A stretch of DNA of 44,788 bases from Planctomycetaceae bacterium (GCA_021201355.1 JAJQFC010000048.1:1-44788); one strand, 5' to 3'; positions 1 through 9,469 are shown, counted from the first letter of the stretch. Program-made: numbers and translations. The notes: generated from the sequence alone by a model not told the origin.

Positions 1-1098
1 GGTGGCGGGAGCGTCCGGAGTCGTGGTCGGGGCCGGGGCCGGTTGGCCGATGTCTGTCGGAATGGGGCTGTTGAAGTCTGGGAGGTCGTCACTGAAGCCG
101 CCCGCGACTATGGGCGGGGTATTGGTGTTGGTTACGGTCCCGGAATAGGCTGCCAAGGTCGGGTCGACAGCGGCGCGAAGTTCCTCGCCGGCGGCGGCGA
201 TCTGGTCGGCAGCGGCGGCAAGGCCGGTCTCGGCCGCCTCCAGGGTGGCGGGGAGGTCTTCGGTAAGGATTTGGATGGTCGGGCCGGGAACCTGACGGGC
301 GACGTCCGGGCTGTCAAGGGTCGGCAGGTCGGCAAGGAACGATCCGGTGGCTTCCACCGAAGCGTGGTCGACCTCTTCCGTCGTGGTCGCGGCCGCGGTC
401 GCCGGGGCGGCGTCGTCGCCGGTGGCGGTTTCGACAGCCGGCGCGGCGGTTGTGGCGGCCGCAGTGGCGGCATCGCCTTCGGTGGCCGGAGCGGCGTCAA
501 GGAAGGCGGCGGTGCCGGTGGCGCTCGGCGGAGTCGGCGGCTCTTCCTGGATAATGACCACGCCGCCGAGGCGCGGTTCGTCCGGCAGGGGAATCGGCGT
601 CGGCGCGTTCGGGGCAAGGGCGCCGGCGGTGGCGGTGGCGACCGGTGCGGCCGGGTCCGGCGTACCGGTCTGGACAAAGGTGTCGAACCGGAGGGTGGCG
701 CGGATGGGGCTGGTTATCTGGACGAAGATGGCGTAAACCTGCCCGTTCGGCGGGGTCGGCCTGATGTTCCGGAGTTGCAGGATGGCGCGCTCGCCCGCGC
801 GGAAGGTGCGTTTATGCGCCTCGAGCTGGATGCAGGTGCAGGAGGTGAAGAGGCGACCGATGGTGACGGGCCGGTCGTCGTCCGGGCGGATGATTTCAAA
901 CGCCTGGGGCGGAGCGAGATCGCTGTCGCGGCGGGGGATGTCGACGTCGAAAACGGGATTCAGCATAAAGCCGTGGGACTCCGGCACAGCATTGACATTC
1001 CGCATGGTGGAATAGATTTCGCCGGAAACGGCGGTGCCGGCGAGAATCGCGACGGCGGCGAACGCCATCAGGACGCGGCTGGTAAACCTGCCTAACAT
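1..1098 (-). CDS. Secreted DUF1573-like protein with long Ala/Thr/Pro-rich tail, C-terminus truncated by window edge
   Basis: Complement frame is open from ATG (complement of 1096-1098) to position 1, with no TTA/CTA/TCA triplets in register. Translation starts MLGRFTSRVLMAFAAVAILAGTAVSGEIY (signal-peptide-like) and contains RLFTSCTCIQLEAHKRTFRAGERAILQLRNI, resembling the DUF1573 Cys motif. Absent from the ORF track because it has no stop inside the window. Confidence 0.65.
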   Translation of the reverse strand, partial: MLGRFTSRVLMAFAAVAILAGTAVSGEIYSTMRNVNAVPESHGFMLNPVFDVDIPRRDSDLAPPQAFEIIRPDDDRPVTIGRLFTSCTCIQLEAHKRTFRAGERAILQLRNIRPTPPNGQVYAIFVQITSPIRATLRFDTFVQTGTPDPAAPVATATAGALAPNAPTPIPLPDEPRLGGVVIIQEEPPTPPSATGTAAFLDAAPATEGDAATAAATTAAPAVETATGDDAAPATAAATTTEEVDHASVEATGSFLADLPTLDSPDVARQVPGPTIQILTEDLPATLEAAETGLAAAADQIAAAGEELRAAVDPTLAAYSGTVTNTNTPPIVAGGFSDDLPDFNSPIPTDIGQPAPAPTTTPDAPAT

Positions 1099-1486
1099 GG
1101 GCCATCCTTTCACTGACGCGCTCGCCGGCGCGCCCGGCTTCCACAAGGGAGCGCCCGGCATCGCGGCTAACGCTTGGTTACACGCACCATGCGGCGGACA
1201 GGATGGCGTCTGCCACCGTGAGATCCACGCATGGATACTGGGAAAACGGAACGTTCCATTCCTCGGTTTCACCATTATGGGGAATGGGACGGTGGGTTGT
1301 CAATTAGCAAACAGGCATTTGCTAAATTTTCAGACAACGAATTTCCGACCACAAGGCTATATTAATGTCTTAGTGGAAGGTGCCAATTTCGACCGGATTT
1401 TATGGGCGACACCATGTCGTCATATCGCACGGTTTTTGTTCAGTCGTAACGTCTTTCCCGTACGGCCATTGGATGGACGGGAAGGT

Positions 1487-1518
1487 AAAATAAAACGGCT
1501 CCGGAAAACCGGAGCCGT
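1487..1518 (-). terminator. Intrinsic terminator downstream of efp
   Basis: Complement strand: ACGGCTCCGG-TTTT-CCGGAGCCGT followed by TTTATTTTA; 10-bp perfect stem. Confidence 0.85.
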
Positions 1519-1549
1519 GGTCGTGCGGGGAGGGTTGCCGCCGGCGTGG

Positions 1550-2113
1550 CTAGTCATTGACGCGTTCGACAAAATCGCCCGACCGGGTGTCGATTTTGAT
1601 GCGGTCGCCGACCTTCATGAAGAGCGGCACCTTGACGTTATAGCCGGTGGAGACTTTGGCGTTTTTAAAGATGTTGGTGCGGGAATCGCCTTTGACGCCG
1701 GGTTCGGCTTCGACGATTTCCAGGACGACGGAGGACGGCATCTCGATGGAGACGATCTTGCCTGCGATGACCGTGCCTTTGATGACGGTGTTTTCCGGAA
1801 GGAAATTGATGGCGTCGCCGACGACGTCGGCCGGGACCGGGATCTGCTCGTAGTTTTCGCTGTCCATGAAGACGTAGGCGTCGGATTCCGGATAGAGGTA
1901 TTCAAAATTCCGCGTTTCCACATAGACTTCGTCTATCTGGTCGTTCGAACGGAAGCGTTTCTGGGTTTTGTTGCCGCTCCGGAGCGACCGCATTTCCGTC
2001 TGGACCATGGCGCGCCAGTTGCCGGGGGTGACGTGCTCCCGGTCGAGGACGATGAACAACTCGCCGTCCATGCGGATAACCATGCCCTTCCTGATGTCTG
2101 TTGCATTAATCAT
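1550..2113 (-). CDS. efp: Translation elongation factor P
   Basis: MINATDIRKGMVIRMDGELFIVLDREHVTPGNWRAMVQ...VELEIVEAEPGVKGDSRTN-like central motif...GDRIKIDTRSGDFVERVND. Start placed at internal Met (2113) rather than 2158. Confidence 0.93.
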   Translation of the reverse strand: MINATDIRKGMVIRMDGELFIVLDREHVTPGNWRAMVQTEMRSLRSGNKTQKRFRSNDQIDEVYVETRNFEYLYPESDAYVFMDSENYEQIPVPADVVGDAINFLPENTVIKGTVIAGKIVSIEMPSSVVLEIVEAEPGVKGDSRTNIFKNAKVSTGYNVKVPLFMKVGDRIKIDTRSGDFVERVND

Positions 2114-2238
2114 GAGAATCAATTCCTTGTAGCATAAAGCGGGCAAATACCGGGTCACAACGGCTCAGGGAATTGTCCTCGTGATGAGGCCGGTCCCGGG
2201 TGTCGCGGCGAACTGGTATGTCGGGTGTCAAAGGTATC

Positions 2239-3138
2239 TTACGGCTTCGCAAGCATCTTGCCGCTGGCCTGGATATAGTTCATAACCTTGTAGATAAGCC
2301 TGGCGGCGGCGAACTCGCTCTGGATGGAGTGGTCGGCCGGGCACAGTTCCGTCACGTCGATGGCGGCGATGCGGCGGCGGGACGCCACTTTCTTCAGAAG
2401 GCGGAGAAGCTGCCACCAGCCGAGGCCGCCCGGCTGGGCCGCGCCGACGCAGGGGACGATGGACGGGTCAAGGCCGGTCAGGTCGATGGACAGGTAGACG
2501 GGGCTCCGCAGTTCGTCGATCACGGAGTCCTGCCAGCCTTCGTCCGAGGCGCGGTCGATGTCGGCCATGAAGAACGTTTCCACCGGAATGGTCGAGTCCA
2601 TGATGCGTTCAAAGCCGTCCCGGGACAGAGAACGGACGCCGACCTGGCAGATCGGCGGGGCGCTCTTCAATTCAAGGACGCGGCGCATGACGGTGTGATG
2701 GGTCTCTTCGTCGTCGTCGGCGTCGTCGAGGTCGGCGTTGGCGTCGATATGGAGGATGGACAGTTCCGGGGACCGGGCCAGGAGCGTTTCGATGCCCCAG
2801 AGGCTGACGGTGCCGTCGCCGCCGAGGATGATGGGGACGGCAGTGGCGTCGAGGGCGGCGGTGACCTGTTCCTTGACCCAGGGTTCGAGCTGGAACGGTT
2901 CTTGGGGGGCGGACTCGGGGGCGATGGTGTGGATGCCGACCATGTCGACAAGGGAAAGCCCGGTTTCTTCGTCATAGTCCTGGATCAGGCTGGAGGCATC
3001 CATGATTTTTCGCGGCGCCCGGGCTTGTCCAGTTGAATAGCTGGCGGTGGCTTCATGCGGAGCGGGAATGAGCGAAAAATACGCTTCCGCCAGGTCCGCG
3101 CTTTCATATCCTAAAAAATGTGCCTCGGCGTTTGCCAT
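2239..3138 (-). CDS. Arginase/agmatinase-fold protein with divergent metal-binding motifs
   Basis: Motifs ILGGDGTVS, LHIDANADLDD, LSIDLTGLDPSIVPCVGAAQPGGLGWWQ align with the ureohydrolase GGDHS / DAHxD / SxDxDxxDP blocks. Confidence 0.8.
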   Translation of the reverse strand: MANAEAHFLGYESADLAEAYFSLIPAPHEATASYSTGQARAPRKIMDASSLIQDYDEETGLSLVDMVGIHTIAPESAPQEPFQLEPWVKEQVTAALDATAVPIILGGDGTVSLWGIETLLARSPELSILHIDANADLDDADDDEETHHTVMRRVLELKSAPPICQVGVRSLSRDGFERIMDSTIPVETFFMADIDRASDEGWQDSVIDELRSPVYLSIDLTGLDPSIVPCVGAAQPGGLGWWQLLRLLKKVASRRRIAAIDVTELCPADHSIQSEFAAARLIYKVMNYIQASGKMLAKP

Positions 3139-3510
3139 GACCTACTCCTGTGCTAGAGGCTAATGATAGCCTAACATACTACTGGATAAGAGGTTGGCTC
3201 TGTCAGAACCAGCCCGGTTCAAAAAATGTAAAAAGACAACGGGGCATGACCGCTTTCCGTCATGCCTACTCCAATGCAGCTTTATGATATGAAGAATCGG
3301 TAAAGTTACAAGGAGAAACCGCGCCGGGGAGGCAATTTCGCCCGACCGACGCACCACACCAGGTGACGAAACTCTTTTTCCTGTCGCCGACTGGACAATC
3401 TGTCGGGGCGGGTAGGGGATTCTTCAATTTAATTGGACAATTCCGTTGCTCCATGCCCCCCGGATCATACAATGGAGGTTGACACCCTCACCATTCGTAA
3501 GGAAACCTTC

Positions 3511-5139
3511 ATGTCGTTCGACGATATTTTCAATTCGCGCACCTTCCCGAAGAACAAGCCGCCCCGCACCCCACGGGATTTCGCCCCGGCCATCCGGAAG
3601 CTGAAATGGGGCGCCCTCGTGACCTTTCTCCTCGTCCTGGCCGGCGCCTTCGCCGTTTTCGTCTGGATGTGCTGCCGCATCGAGCCGGAAGCGGATCAGA
3701 TAGCCATCCTTATCCGGAAGACCGGCGCCAACCTGCTTCCGGGCGAAATCATCGCCACCCGGCCGGGCCAGAAGGGCATCCAGCTCGAACCGCTCCCGGA
3801 AGGCCGGTATTTCTACAACCCCTACACCTGGGACTGGCGCTTCGCCGAAGTGACGACCATTCCGGCCGGACGCCTCGGCGTCATCACCCGGCTGTACGGC
3901 GACGATCTCCCGCCCGGCGAAATAATCGCCCCGGACGGGTACAAGGGCATAGCCCGGGACGTCCTCTCGCCCGGCAAGTACCGTATCAACCCCTATGCCG
4001 AACGGGTCGACCTGTTCGACGCCATCAGTATCCGCCCGGGCCATGTCGGGGTGGTCGCCCATCTTGAAGGCGACGATCCCATCCACGGCGAGATGGCCGA
4101 GGCCATGAAAAACGTCTATATCGTCGACGAATCCGTCAAAGGCGTCCAGACGAAGACCATCGGCCCCGGCACCTATTACCTGAACCCGTACATCTACGCC
4201 GTCACCGAAGTAAACCTTCAGAGCCAGCGGTTCGAACTCCAGGGGGACGACGCCATATCCTTCCTGACCCAGGACGGGTTTCAGGTCATGGTCGAGGGCA
4301 CTCTCGAATTCGCCCTCAACCGGGACGACGCCCCCATCCTCACCCAGAAGGTCGGCGACATCGACGATATCCTGAAGAAAATAATCCTCCCTAAAGCGCG
4401 GGGTTTCAGCCGCATCGAGGGGTCGAAACACCCGGCCATCGATTTTATCGTCGGCGAGACGCGCCAGGGTTTTCAGGATTCGCTGGAAAAACACCTGATC
4501 GCCCAGTGCCTCCGCTGGGGCGTGCAGATTCGGTCCATGCTTATCCGGAATATCACGCCGCCCGAGGAAGTGTCGGAAATTATCCGGGAACGGGAAGTGG
4601 CGCTCCAGAACCAGCGGAAGATCGAACAGCAGATTGAACAGGCCAGATCGCAGGCGGAACTGACGCGCCAGGAAATGCTGGCCGAGCAAATGCGGGAGAA
4701 GGTCGAATCGGAAACAGTCGCCATTCGCGCCCGCATCCAGGCCGAGCAGGAACGGTCGGTCAAATTGACCGCCAGTACGCAGAAGCTGGACGTCGCCCGG
4801 ATTAATGCCGAAGCGGCCAAGTTGCAGGCCGAGGCGGTCATCGTCCGGGCCGAGGCGGATCGGGACGTCATCGCCATGCGGAACACCGCCGAGGCGGCGG
4901 TGACCCGGCAGATGGCGGACGCCTTCGGCGGCGGGCGGAACCTGGCCCGGTTCACCCTGTACAGGAAAGCGGCGCCGCGCATCGGGTCGATAATTTCCAC
5001 CGACCGGGCGCCGGGGCTGGGCGGAATTTTTGAATCCTTCCTCACGCCGTCGCCGTCGCTTTCGCCTTCGTCGCCGCTGCCGGGACAACCGGTACGGCCG
5101 GCGGCACCGTCGGCGCCGGCGGCGGGCGGGGCCCGTTAG
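3511..5139 (+). CDS. SPFH/band 7 domain membrane protein with N-terminal beta-repeat modules
   Basis: N-terminal TM segment (WGALVTFLLVLAGAFAVFVWMCC), repeated PPGEII..PGQKGI..LPEGRYFYNPY modules, SPFH-type core (VMVEGTLEFAL..) and coiled-coil (EREVALQNQRKIEQQIEQARSQAEL). AAGGAAA SD before ATG 3511. Confidence 0.82.
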   Translation: MSFDDIFNSRTFPKNKPPRTPRDFAPAIRKLKWGALVTFLLVLAGAFAVFVWMCCRIEPEADQIAILIRKTGANLLPGEIIATRPGQKGIQLEPLPEGRYFYNPYTWDWRFAEVTTIPAGRLGVITRLYGDDLPPGEIIAPDGYKGIARDVLSPGKYRINPYAERVDLFDAISIRPGHVGVVAHLEGDDPIHGEMAEAMKNVYIVDESVKGVQTKTIGPGTYYLNPYIYAVTEVNLQSQRFELQGDDAISFLTQDGFQVMVEGTLEFALNRDDAPILTQKVGDIDDILKKIILPKARGFSRIEGSKHPAIDFIVGETRQGFQDSLEKHLIAQCLRWGVQIRSMLIRNITPPEEVSEIIREREVALQNQRKIEQQIEQARSQAELTRQEMLAEQMREKVESETVAIRARIQAEQERSVKLTASTQKLDVARINAEAAKLQAEAVIVRAEADRDVIAMRNTAEAAVTRQMADAFGGGRNLARFTLYRKAAPRIGSIISTDRAPGLGGIFESFLTPSPSLSPSSPLPGQPVRPAAPSAPAAGGAR

Positions 5140-5280
5140 GACGGATAGGTCGACCGTGAACTTCGGTCCGTACCGGGCGACAATCGGGTATGACGATGGA
5201 CTGGGCCTGTGGTTCAGCGCATTTTTACCCCGCAAAAACAGAGCAGTCACAACGAAAACAATTTCCCATAGGATGCACCC

Positions 5281-7134
5281 ATGGAACTGAAGGATATCGA
5301 AGTCACCCCCATCGACACCGGAACCTTTGCCGCGCCGCGCCGGTTTTACCGGCGGTTCGGGTTTTTCGGCAGTATCATCATCCTCCTTCTCGTCGCCTGG
5401 GCGGCGTGGTCGTGGGGATTCTGCCGCTTTTACGTGGCGCCGGGGAAGATGGCTATTATTACCGCGAAATCCGGATCGCCCTTGCCGCCCGGCCAGATTC
5501 TGGCGAAGCCGGGGCAGAAGGGCGTTCTTGAAGACGTCCTCGGTGAAGGCCGTCATATCTGGAACCCGATTTTTTACGATTGGGAAATCGTCGACGCCCA
5601 GTTTATCCCCCCCGGGAAAATCGGCGTCGTCACCTCCCTCGTCGGCGACAACCTGCCTCCGGGCGAATTCCTGGCCGAACCGGGCCAGAAAGGCACCTGG
5701 CGCAAGGTGCTCGGCCCCGGCCGCTATCGGCTGAACCCTATCGGCTATTCCCTGGAAATCATCGATGCCGTGTCGATTCCGGTCGGCTTCGCCGGGGTCG
5801 TCACCAACCTCGCCGGGAATCCGGCGCCGGAGGGGGCTTTTGCCGAACCGGGCCAGAAGGGCGTGCGGCAGGATGTGCTGCAGCCCGGTCTTTATTACAT
5901 TAATCCCCGCGAGTATCAGGTGAGCGCGGTGGAGGTCGGGGTCAACCAGGTGTCGTTGGTCGGCGAGGCGGGAACGGTGGTATTGACGAAAAACGTCGTC
6001 ATGGACGACAACAACCAGATGATTCAGCGCCTCAACCAGAACCTTCTGGACGAGCAGAAGCGCCGCCGCATCGAATACCAGCAGAACGCCGCTCCGGCCC
6101 GGTCGCCGCGCCGGAGCGATTTCGCCGAAGAACTGATGGACGATCCGGGCGCGCCGGCCCGGCGCATGATCCAGAAGGCGCTCCCGTCCACGCTGGCGCC
6201 GTCGCCCGGTCAGGGAATGGCGCCGATGACGGAGCGGGACGTGCCGCCGGCGTTTGTCCTGAACCAGTTTGTCAATTTCCCGTCGCGGGACGGGTTTGAT
6301 ATCAGCCTCGACATGACGGTGGAGTTTGAACTGCGGCCGGAACGGCTGGCGTCCATTTACCGGGACTACGGCGATCTGCCGGCGGTGGTGGACAAAATCC
6401 TCATGCCGCAGATCCTGTCCGTGTCCAGGCTCAAGGGGTCGGCGTACCGGGCGGTGGACTTCATCGCCGGGGAGGGCAGGGAAAAGTTTCAGAACGACCT
6501 GACGGACGCACTTCAGGCCAGCCTCGGGGAAAAGAACCTCCTTATCCACAGCGCCCTGATTCGCCATGTCAACGTGCCGACGCAGATCCTTGAACCGCTC
6601 CGGGTGGCGAGCCTGTCGAAGGAGACCGACCTGACGAACAAGGAAAAGCAGAACACCGCCAAGCGCCAGGCCGAACTGAACCGGGAGATGTCTCTCATCC
6701 GGCAGTACGGGGAACAGGTGGCGCAGGAGACGCAGAAGCTGAAGGCGCAGATCGACGCGGAAATGCGAAAGACCGTCGCCACCATCGAAGCGGAGACAAT
6801 TCGGGAAATGGCCGCCATCGACCGGGAGACGGCCGGCGTCAATGCCGTCCGGGTCGTCACTGTCGGCCGGGCCGAGGCCGACGCCCTCCGTATGGTCGAG
6901 GAGGAACGGGCGAAGGGCTTCGCCATGCGGGTCGGCGCCTTCGGCGGCGACGGCGAAGGCTACGGCCTGTACGAGTTTGCCAACAACCTCGGGGACGACC
7001 TCCACATCCGCCTGCTCCACGCCGGGGAAGGGACGCTCTGGACCGACCTGAAAGGCGGCTTCGCCGAGATTGGCGGGGCCACGGCGGCGAAAAAGACCGG
7101 CGGCGCGGCGCCGGCCGAATCCACCGGCCGGTAG
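5281..7134 (+). CDS. SPFH/band 7 domain membrane protein, paralog of the upstream gene
   Basis: TM segment, three PPGExLAxPGQKGxxxxVLGxGRYxxNP modules, SPFH core (FDISLDMTVEFEL) and coiled-coil tail. Confidence 0.82.
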   Translation: MELKDIEVTPIDTGTFAAPRRFYRRFGFFGSIIILLLVAWAAWSWGFCRFYVAPGKMAIITAKSGSPLPPGQILAKPGQKGVLEDVLGEGRHIWNPIFYDWEIVDAQFIPPGKIGVVTSLVGDNLPPGEFLAEPGQKGTWRKVLGPGRYRLNPIGYSLEIIDAVSIPVGFAGVVTNLAGNPAPEGAFAEPGQKGVRQDVLQPGLYYINPREYQVSAVEVGVNQVSLVGEAGTVVLTKNVVMDDNNQMIQRLNQNLLDEQKRRRIEYQQNAAPARSPRRSDFAEELMDDPGAPARRMIQKALPSTLAPSPGQGMAPMTERDVPPAFVLNQFVNFPSRDGFDISLDMTVEFELRPERLASIYRDYGDLPAVVDKILMPQILSVSRLKGSAYRAVDFIAGEGREKFQNDLTDALQASLGEKNLLIHSALIRHVNVPTQILEPLRVASLSKETDLTNKEKQNTAKRQAELNREMSLIRQYGEQVAQETQKLKAQIDAEMRKTVATIEAETIREMAAIDRETAGVNAVRVVTVGRAEADALRMVEEERAKGFAMRVGAFGGDGEGYGLYEFANNLGDDLHIRLLHAGEGTLWTDLKGGFAEIGGATAAKKTGGAAPAESTGR

Positions 7135-7281
7135 AGGGAAGCGTCGCCGGCGGTTCGCGGTACCGGTCGGCATCCTATCCGCCCGGGGATGGACAGGGTG
7201 GATGACGTACCAGTTGCCCTAAGCGCCGTCCGGAACGTTAGCCAAGAGCGGGCGCCGGTTCAATCCTGCGGCATTTTTTCC

Positions 7282-7309
7282 TTGCACGGTGATGAACCGG
7301 CCCTATACT
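7282..7309 (+). promoter_or_regulatory. Candidate sigma-70-type promoter for secG
   Basis: TTGCAC - 16 bp - TATACT. Confidence 0.4.
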
Positions 7310-7470
7310 GGATCTGTTTGTCGTTCGGGTTCGGCCCGCGCGCCGGTCGGCACGGCCGGCCGGGGTATGGCGTTACGGCGGTTTTTTCATAAAAACACCG
7401 TGTTCAAAACCTGAAACGACGCAAAAACGCGGGACGTCGCCGGGCACGGTTCCGGAGGCACTGGGGCGTT

Positions 7471-7501
7471 GTCGGCGAGGAATCGCCGACTTTGACTTTT
7501 T
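7471..7501 (+). promoter_or_regulatory. Terminator-like/attenuator hairpin in the secG leader
   Basis: GTCGGCGA-GGAA-TCGCCGAC followed by TTTGACTTTTT, 17-27 nt before the GTG start. Confidence 0.5.
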
Positions 7502-7517
7502 ATCTGGAGGGATTTAC

Positions 7518-8030
7518 GTGGGCGTTTTCCTTTTGCTGGTCTTTTTCTTCATCTCCTTCCTCATTGTCGGCATGGTTCTTCTCCAGGAAGGCAAGGGCGG
7601 CGGCCTTACCGGCATGTCCACCGGCATGGACGGCGTCATGGGCGCGAAAAATCCGCTCCGGAGAATGACCGCGTACCTGTTCGTCTTTTTTGTCATCATG
7701 TGCATCGGCATCAACCTTTATTTCCACAATACCCGGGTCGACGCGAGCATCCCGTCCGGCATCGGTCCCATCAATACCCGCCAGGTGCTTGAAGAAACCG
7801 CCCCGGCCGCCGGGCCGGTGGTGACGTCGGGCGCTCTCCGTCCCGAAGACGGCGATGCCGCTCCCGCCGAATCGCTCCGCCCGGAAGCGACCGGCGAAAC
7901 CGCTCCGGCTGCGCCGATAGCCCCGGCCGAAACCGCCGCACCGGCCGCCGAGACCGCTCCCGCCGCACCGATAACGCCGGTGGAAGAAGCCGCACCGGAA
8001 CAGGCTGCACCGGCCGAACCGGCTGAATAG
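7518..8030 (+). CDS. secG: Preprotein translocase subunit SecG with Ala/Pro/Glu-rich C-terminal extension
   Basis: MGVFLLLVFFFISFLIVGMVLLQEGKGGGLTGMSTGMDGVMGAKNPLRRMTAYLFVFFVIMC is a classic SecG; GTG start with GGAGGG SD. Confidence 0.92.
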   Translation: MGVFLLLVFFFISFLIVGMVLLQEGKGGGLTGMSTGMDGVMGAKNPLRRMTAYLFVFFVIMCIGINLYFHNTRVDASIPSGIGPINTRQVLEETAPAAGPVVTSGALRPEDGDAAPAESLRPEATGETAPAAPIAPAETAAPAAETAPAAPITPVEEAAPEQAAPAEPAE

Positions 8031-8117
8031 ATCGCGCCGGCCGCCCCGGATAACCCGGCTGATGAGCGTGTGGCCGAACCGATTCCGATATGCGCCTGGA
8101 AAAATGCACGAATCGCC

Positions 8118-8145
8118 AAAGGCGCCCCTTTACGGGCGCCTTTTT
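8118..8145 (+). terminator. Intrinsic terminator after secG
   Basis: AAAGGCGCCC-CTTTAC-GGGCGCCTTTTT. Confidence 0.9.
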
Positions 8146-8255
8146 CTGTGTGATAATGCCGGGGCTGGGGGTTTTATCGTCCAGATCTCGTGGTGCCGCA
8201 TGTCCTGTACAACTCTATAACAGTTATTACCAGGCCTCGCCCAGGGAGGATTGTC

Positions 8256-9314
8256 ATGGCCAAGGAGACGCCGTTTGTCCCGGTAAAGATACGCTGCCCG
8301 TTCTGCGCCATCGAGTCGACCCAATACTATATAAAGATGCGAATGTACAAGGAGGCGGTGGTGGAAGAGGATTCCCACGTCGCCGTGTACGAATGGGAAA
8401 ATCCGGAGTTCGGAGAAATCCGGCCGAACTTCTACCATATCTGGCACTGCCCGACCTGCCACTACTGCGATGAGCGCGAAGTGTTCCGGGGCGAGGACAA
8501 TTCCGGCGGCAAGTCGGAGCTGATCAAGGAAAAGCTCCTTATCCATTCCCGGATGCCGAACAGCCTTATCGCCAATATGGGGTCGAACATCCATTTCGAA
8601 AACGAACGGCGGCAGGTGGATTCGGCCATTCTCGCCCACCTTCTCGCCATCTACGCTCAGGAGCTCTTATCCGTCAACATGCGGCAATACCCGAAACTGG
8701 CCCGGTTCTACCTCCGCCTGGCCTGGCTCTACCGTGAGAAGGAAACGCTGGCCTTGCCGGACGAGGCGGTCCCGGCCGGGTTCGAGACCTTTAAGGACTA
8801 CCTGAATTCCTTCGGCGAATCCTGGCCCGGCATGCCGACGGAAGAGAGCCAGGCCATGGACATCGCGCTGGCGCGGTACCAGGACATCCTGAACCACGCG
8901 TCCGGCGCCGACATAAAATATGAAATAAACGTCATGAATCTCCTTATCGCCATGCTTCGCCGTCTCGGCCGGAACGCGGAAGCCCTGAGAATGGTCCGGG
9001 GCGTTTTCGGCGCCGCCACCAAGGCGCGGCAAACGGCCCGGGCGGCGATACAGAAAAACATCAATGCCGCTAAGAACCAGGGCGTCCTGAACTTCGCCGC
9101 CGGCGTCATCGACAAGGCAACGGAACTGGCCGAGGAGCTGTCGGATATCGTTTTCAAGGAAGAACTGCCCGCCGCCAAAGAGGCGGTAATGAAAATGGGT
9201 CCGGTGGATGCCAAGACGGTTGTGGAAAAGCTCCGCGAATTGAAGTTTTCCGACATTACCGCCCGGCGCATGGGGAAGATGTTTGAGAAACAAGCGGCCG
9301 GGAAAAAGAAATAA
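8256..9314 (+). CDS. DUF2225-like zinc-ribbon protein
   Basis: KIRCPFCAIESTQYYIKMRMYKEAVVEED...NFYHIWHCPTCHYCDEREVF; GGAGG SD before ATG 8256. Confidence 0.75.
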   Translation: MAKETPFVPVKIRCPFCAIESTQYYIKMRMYKEAVVEEDSHVAVYEWENPEFGEIRPNFYHIWHCPTCHYCDEREVFRGEDNSGGKSELIKEKLLIHSRMPNSLIANMGSNIHFENERRQVDSAILAHLLAIYAQELLSVNMRQYPKLARFYLRLAWLYREKETLALPDEAVPAGFETFKDYLNSFGESWPGMPTEESQAMDIALARYQDILNHASGADIKYEINVMNLLIAMLRRLGRNAEALRMVRGVFGAATKARQTARAAIQKNINAAKNQGVLNFAAGVIDKATELAEELSDIVFKEELPAAKEAVMKMGPVDAKTVVEKLRELKFSDITARRMGKMFEKQAAGKKK

Positions 9315-9386
9315 TCGGGTAGGTTGGGACGGTTACGCGTTTTCTGGTGCCGTTTCTCGTCAATCGGATTCAACCGAATAGTATCG

Positions 9387-9413
9387 ATCCCGCCCGTGTG
9401 GCGGGATTTTTTT
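9387..9413 (+). terminator. Intrinsic terminator
   Basis: ATCCCGCC-CGTGT-GGCGGGAT followed by TTTTTT. Confidence 0.88.
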
Positions 9414-9434
9414 GTGCGACGGCTTTATCGACGA

Positions 9435-9469
9435 GTTATCATAACGATTAGAGCGCTACTCGTTATCAA
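9435..9469. promoter_or_regulatory. Candidate upstream activator sites (TTATCA core) for sigma-54 promoter
   Basis: GTTATCATAAC (9435-9445, palindromic around central C) and TTATCAA (9463-9469), ~107-141 bp upstream of the -24 element. Confidence 0.45.

Noticed and set aside
3424-7173. 1249-aa minus-strand ORF antisense to both SPFH genes
   Set aside because: Arg/Pro/Gly/Asp-rich translation with no recognizable domains. It arises because the true plus genes avoid TTA/CTA/TCA codons in register.
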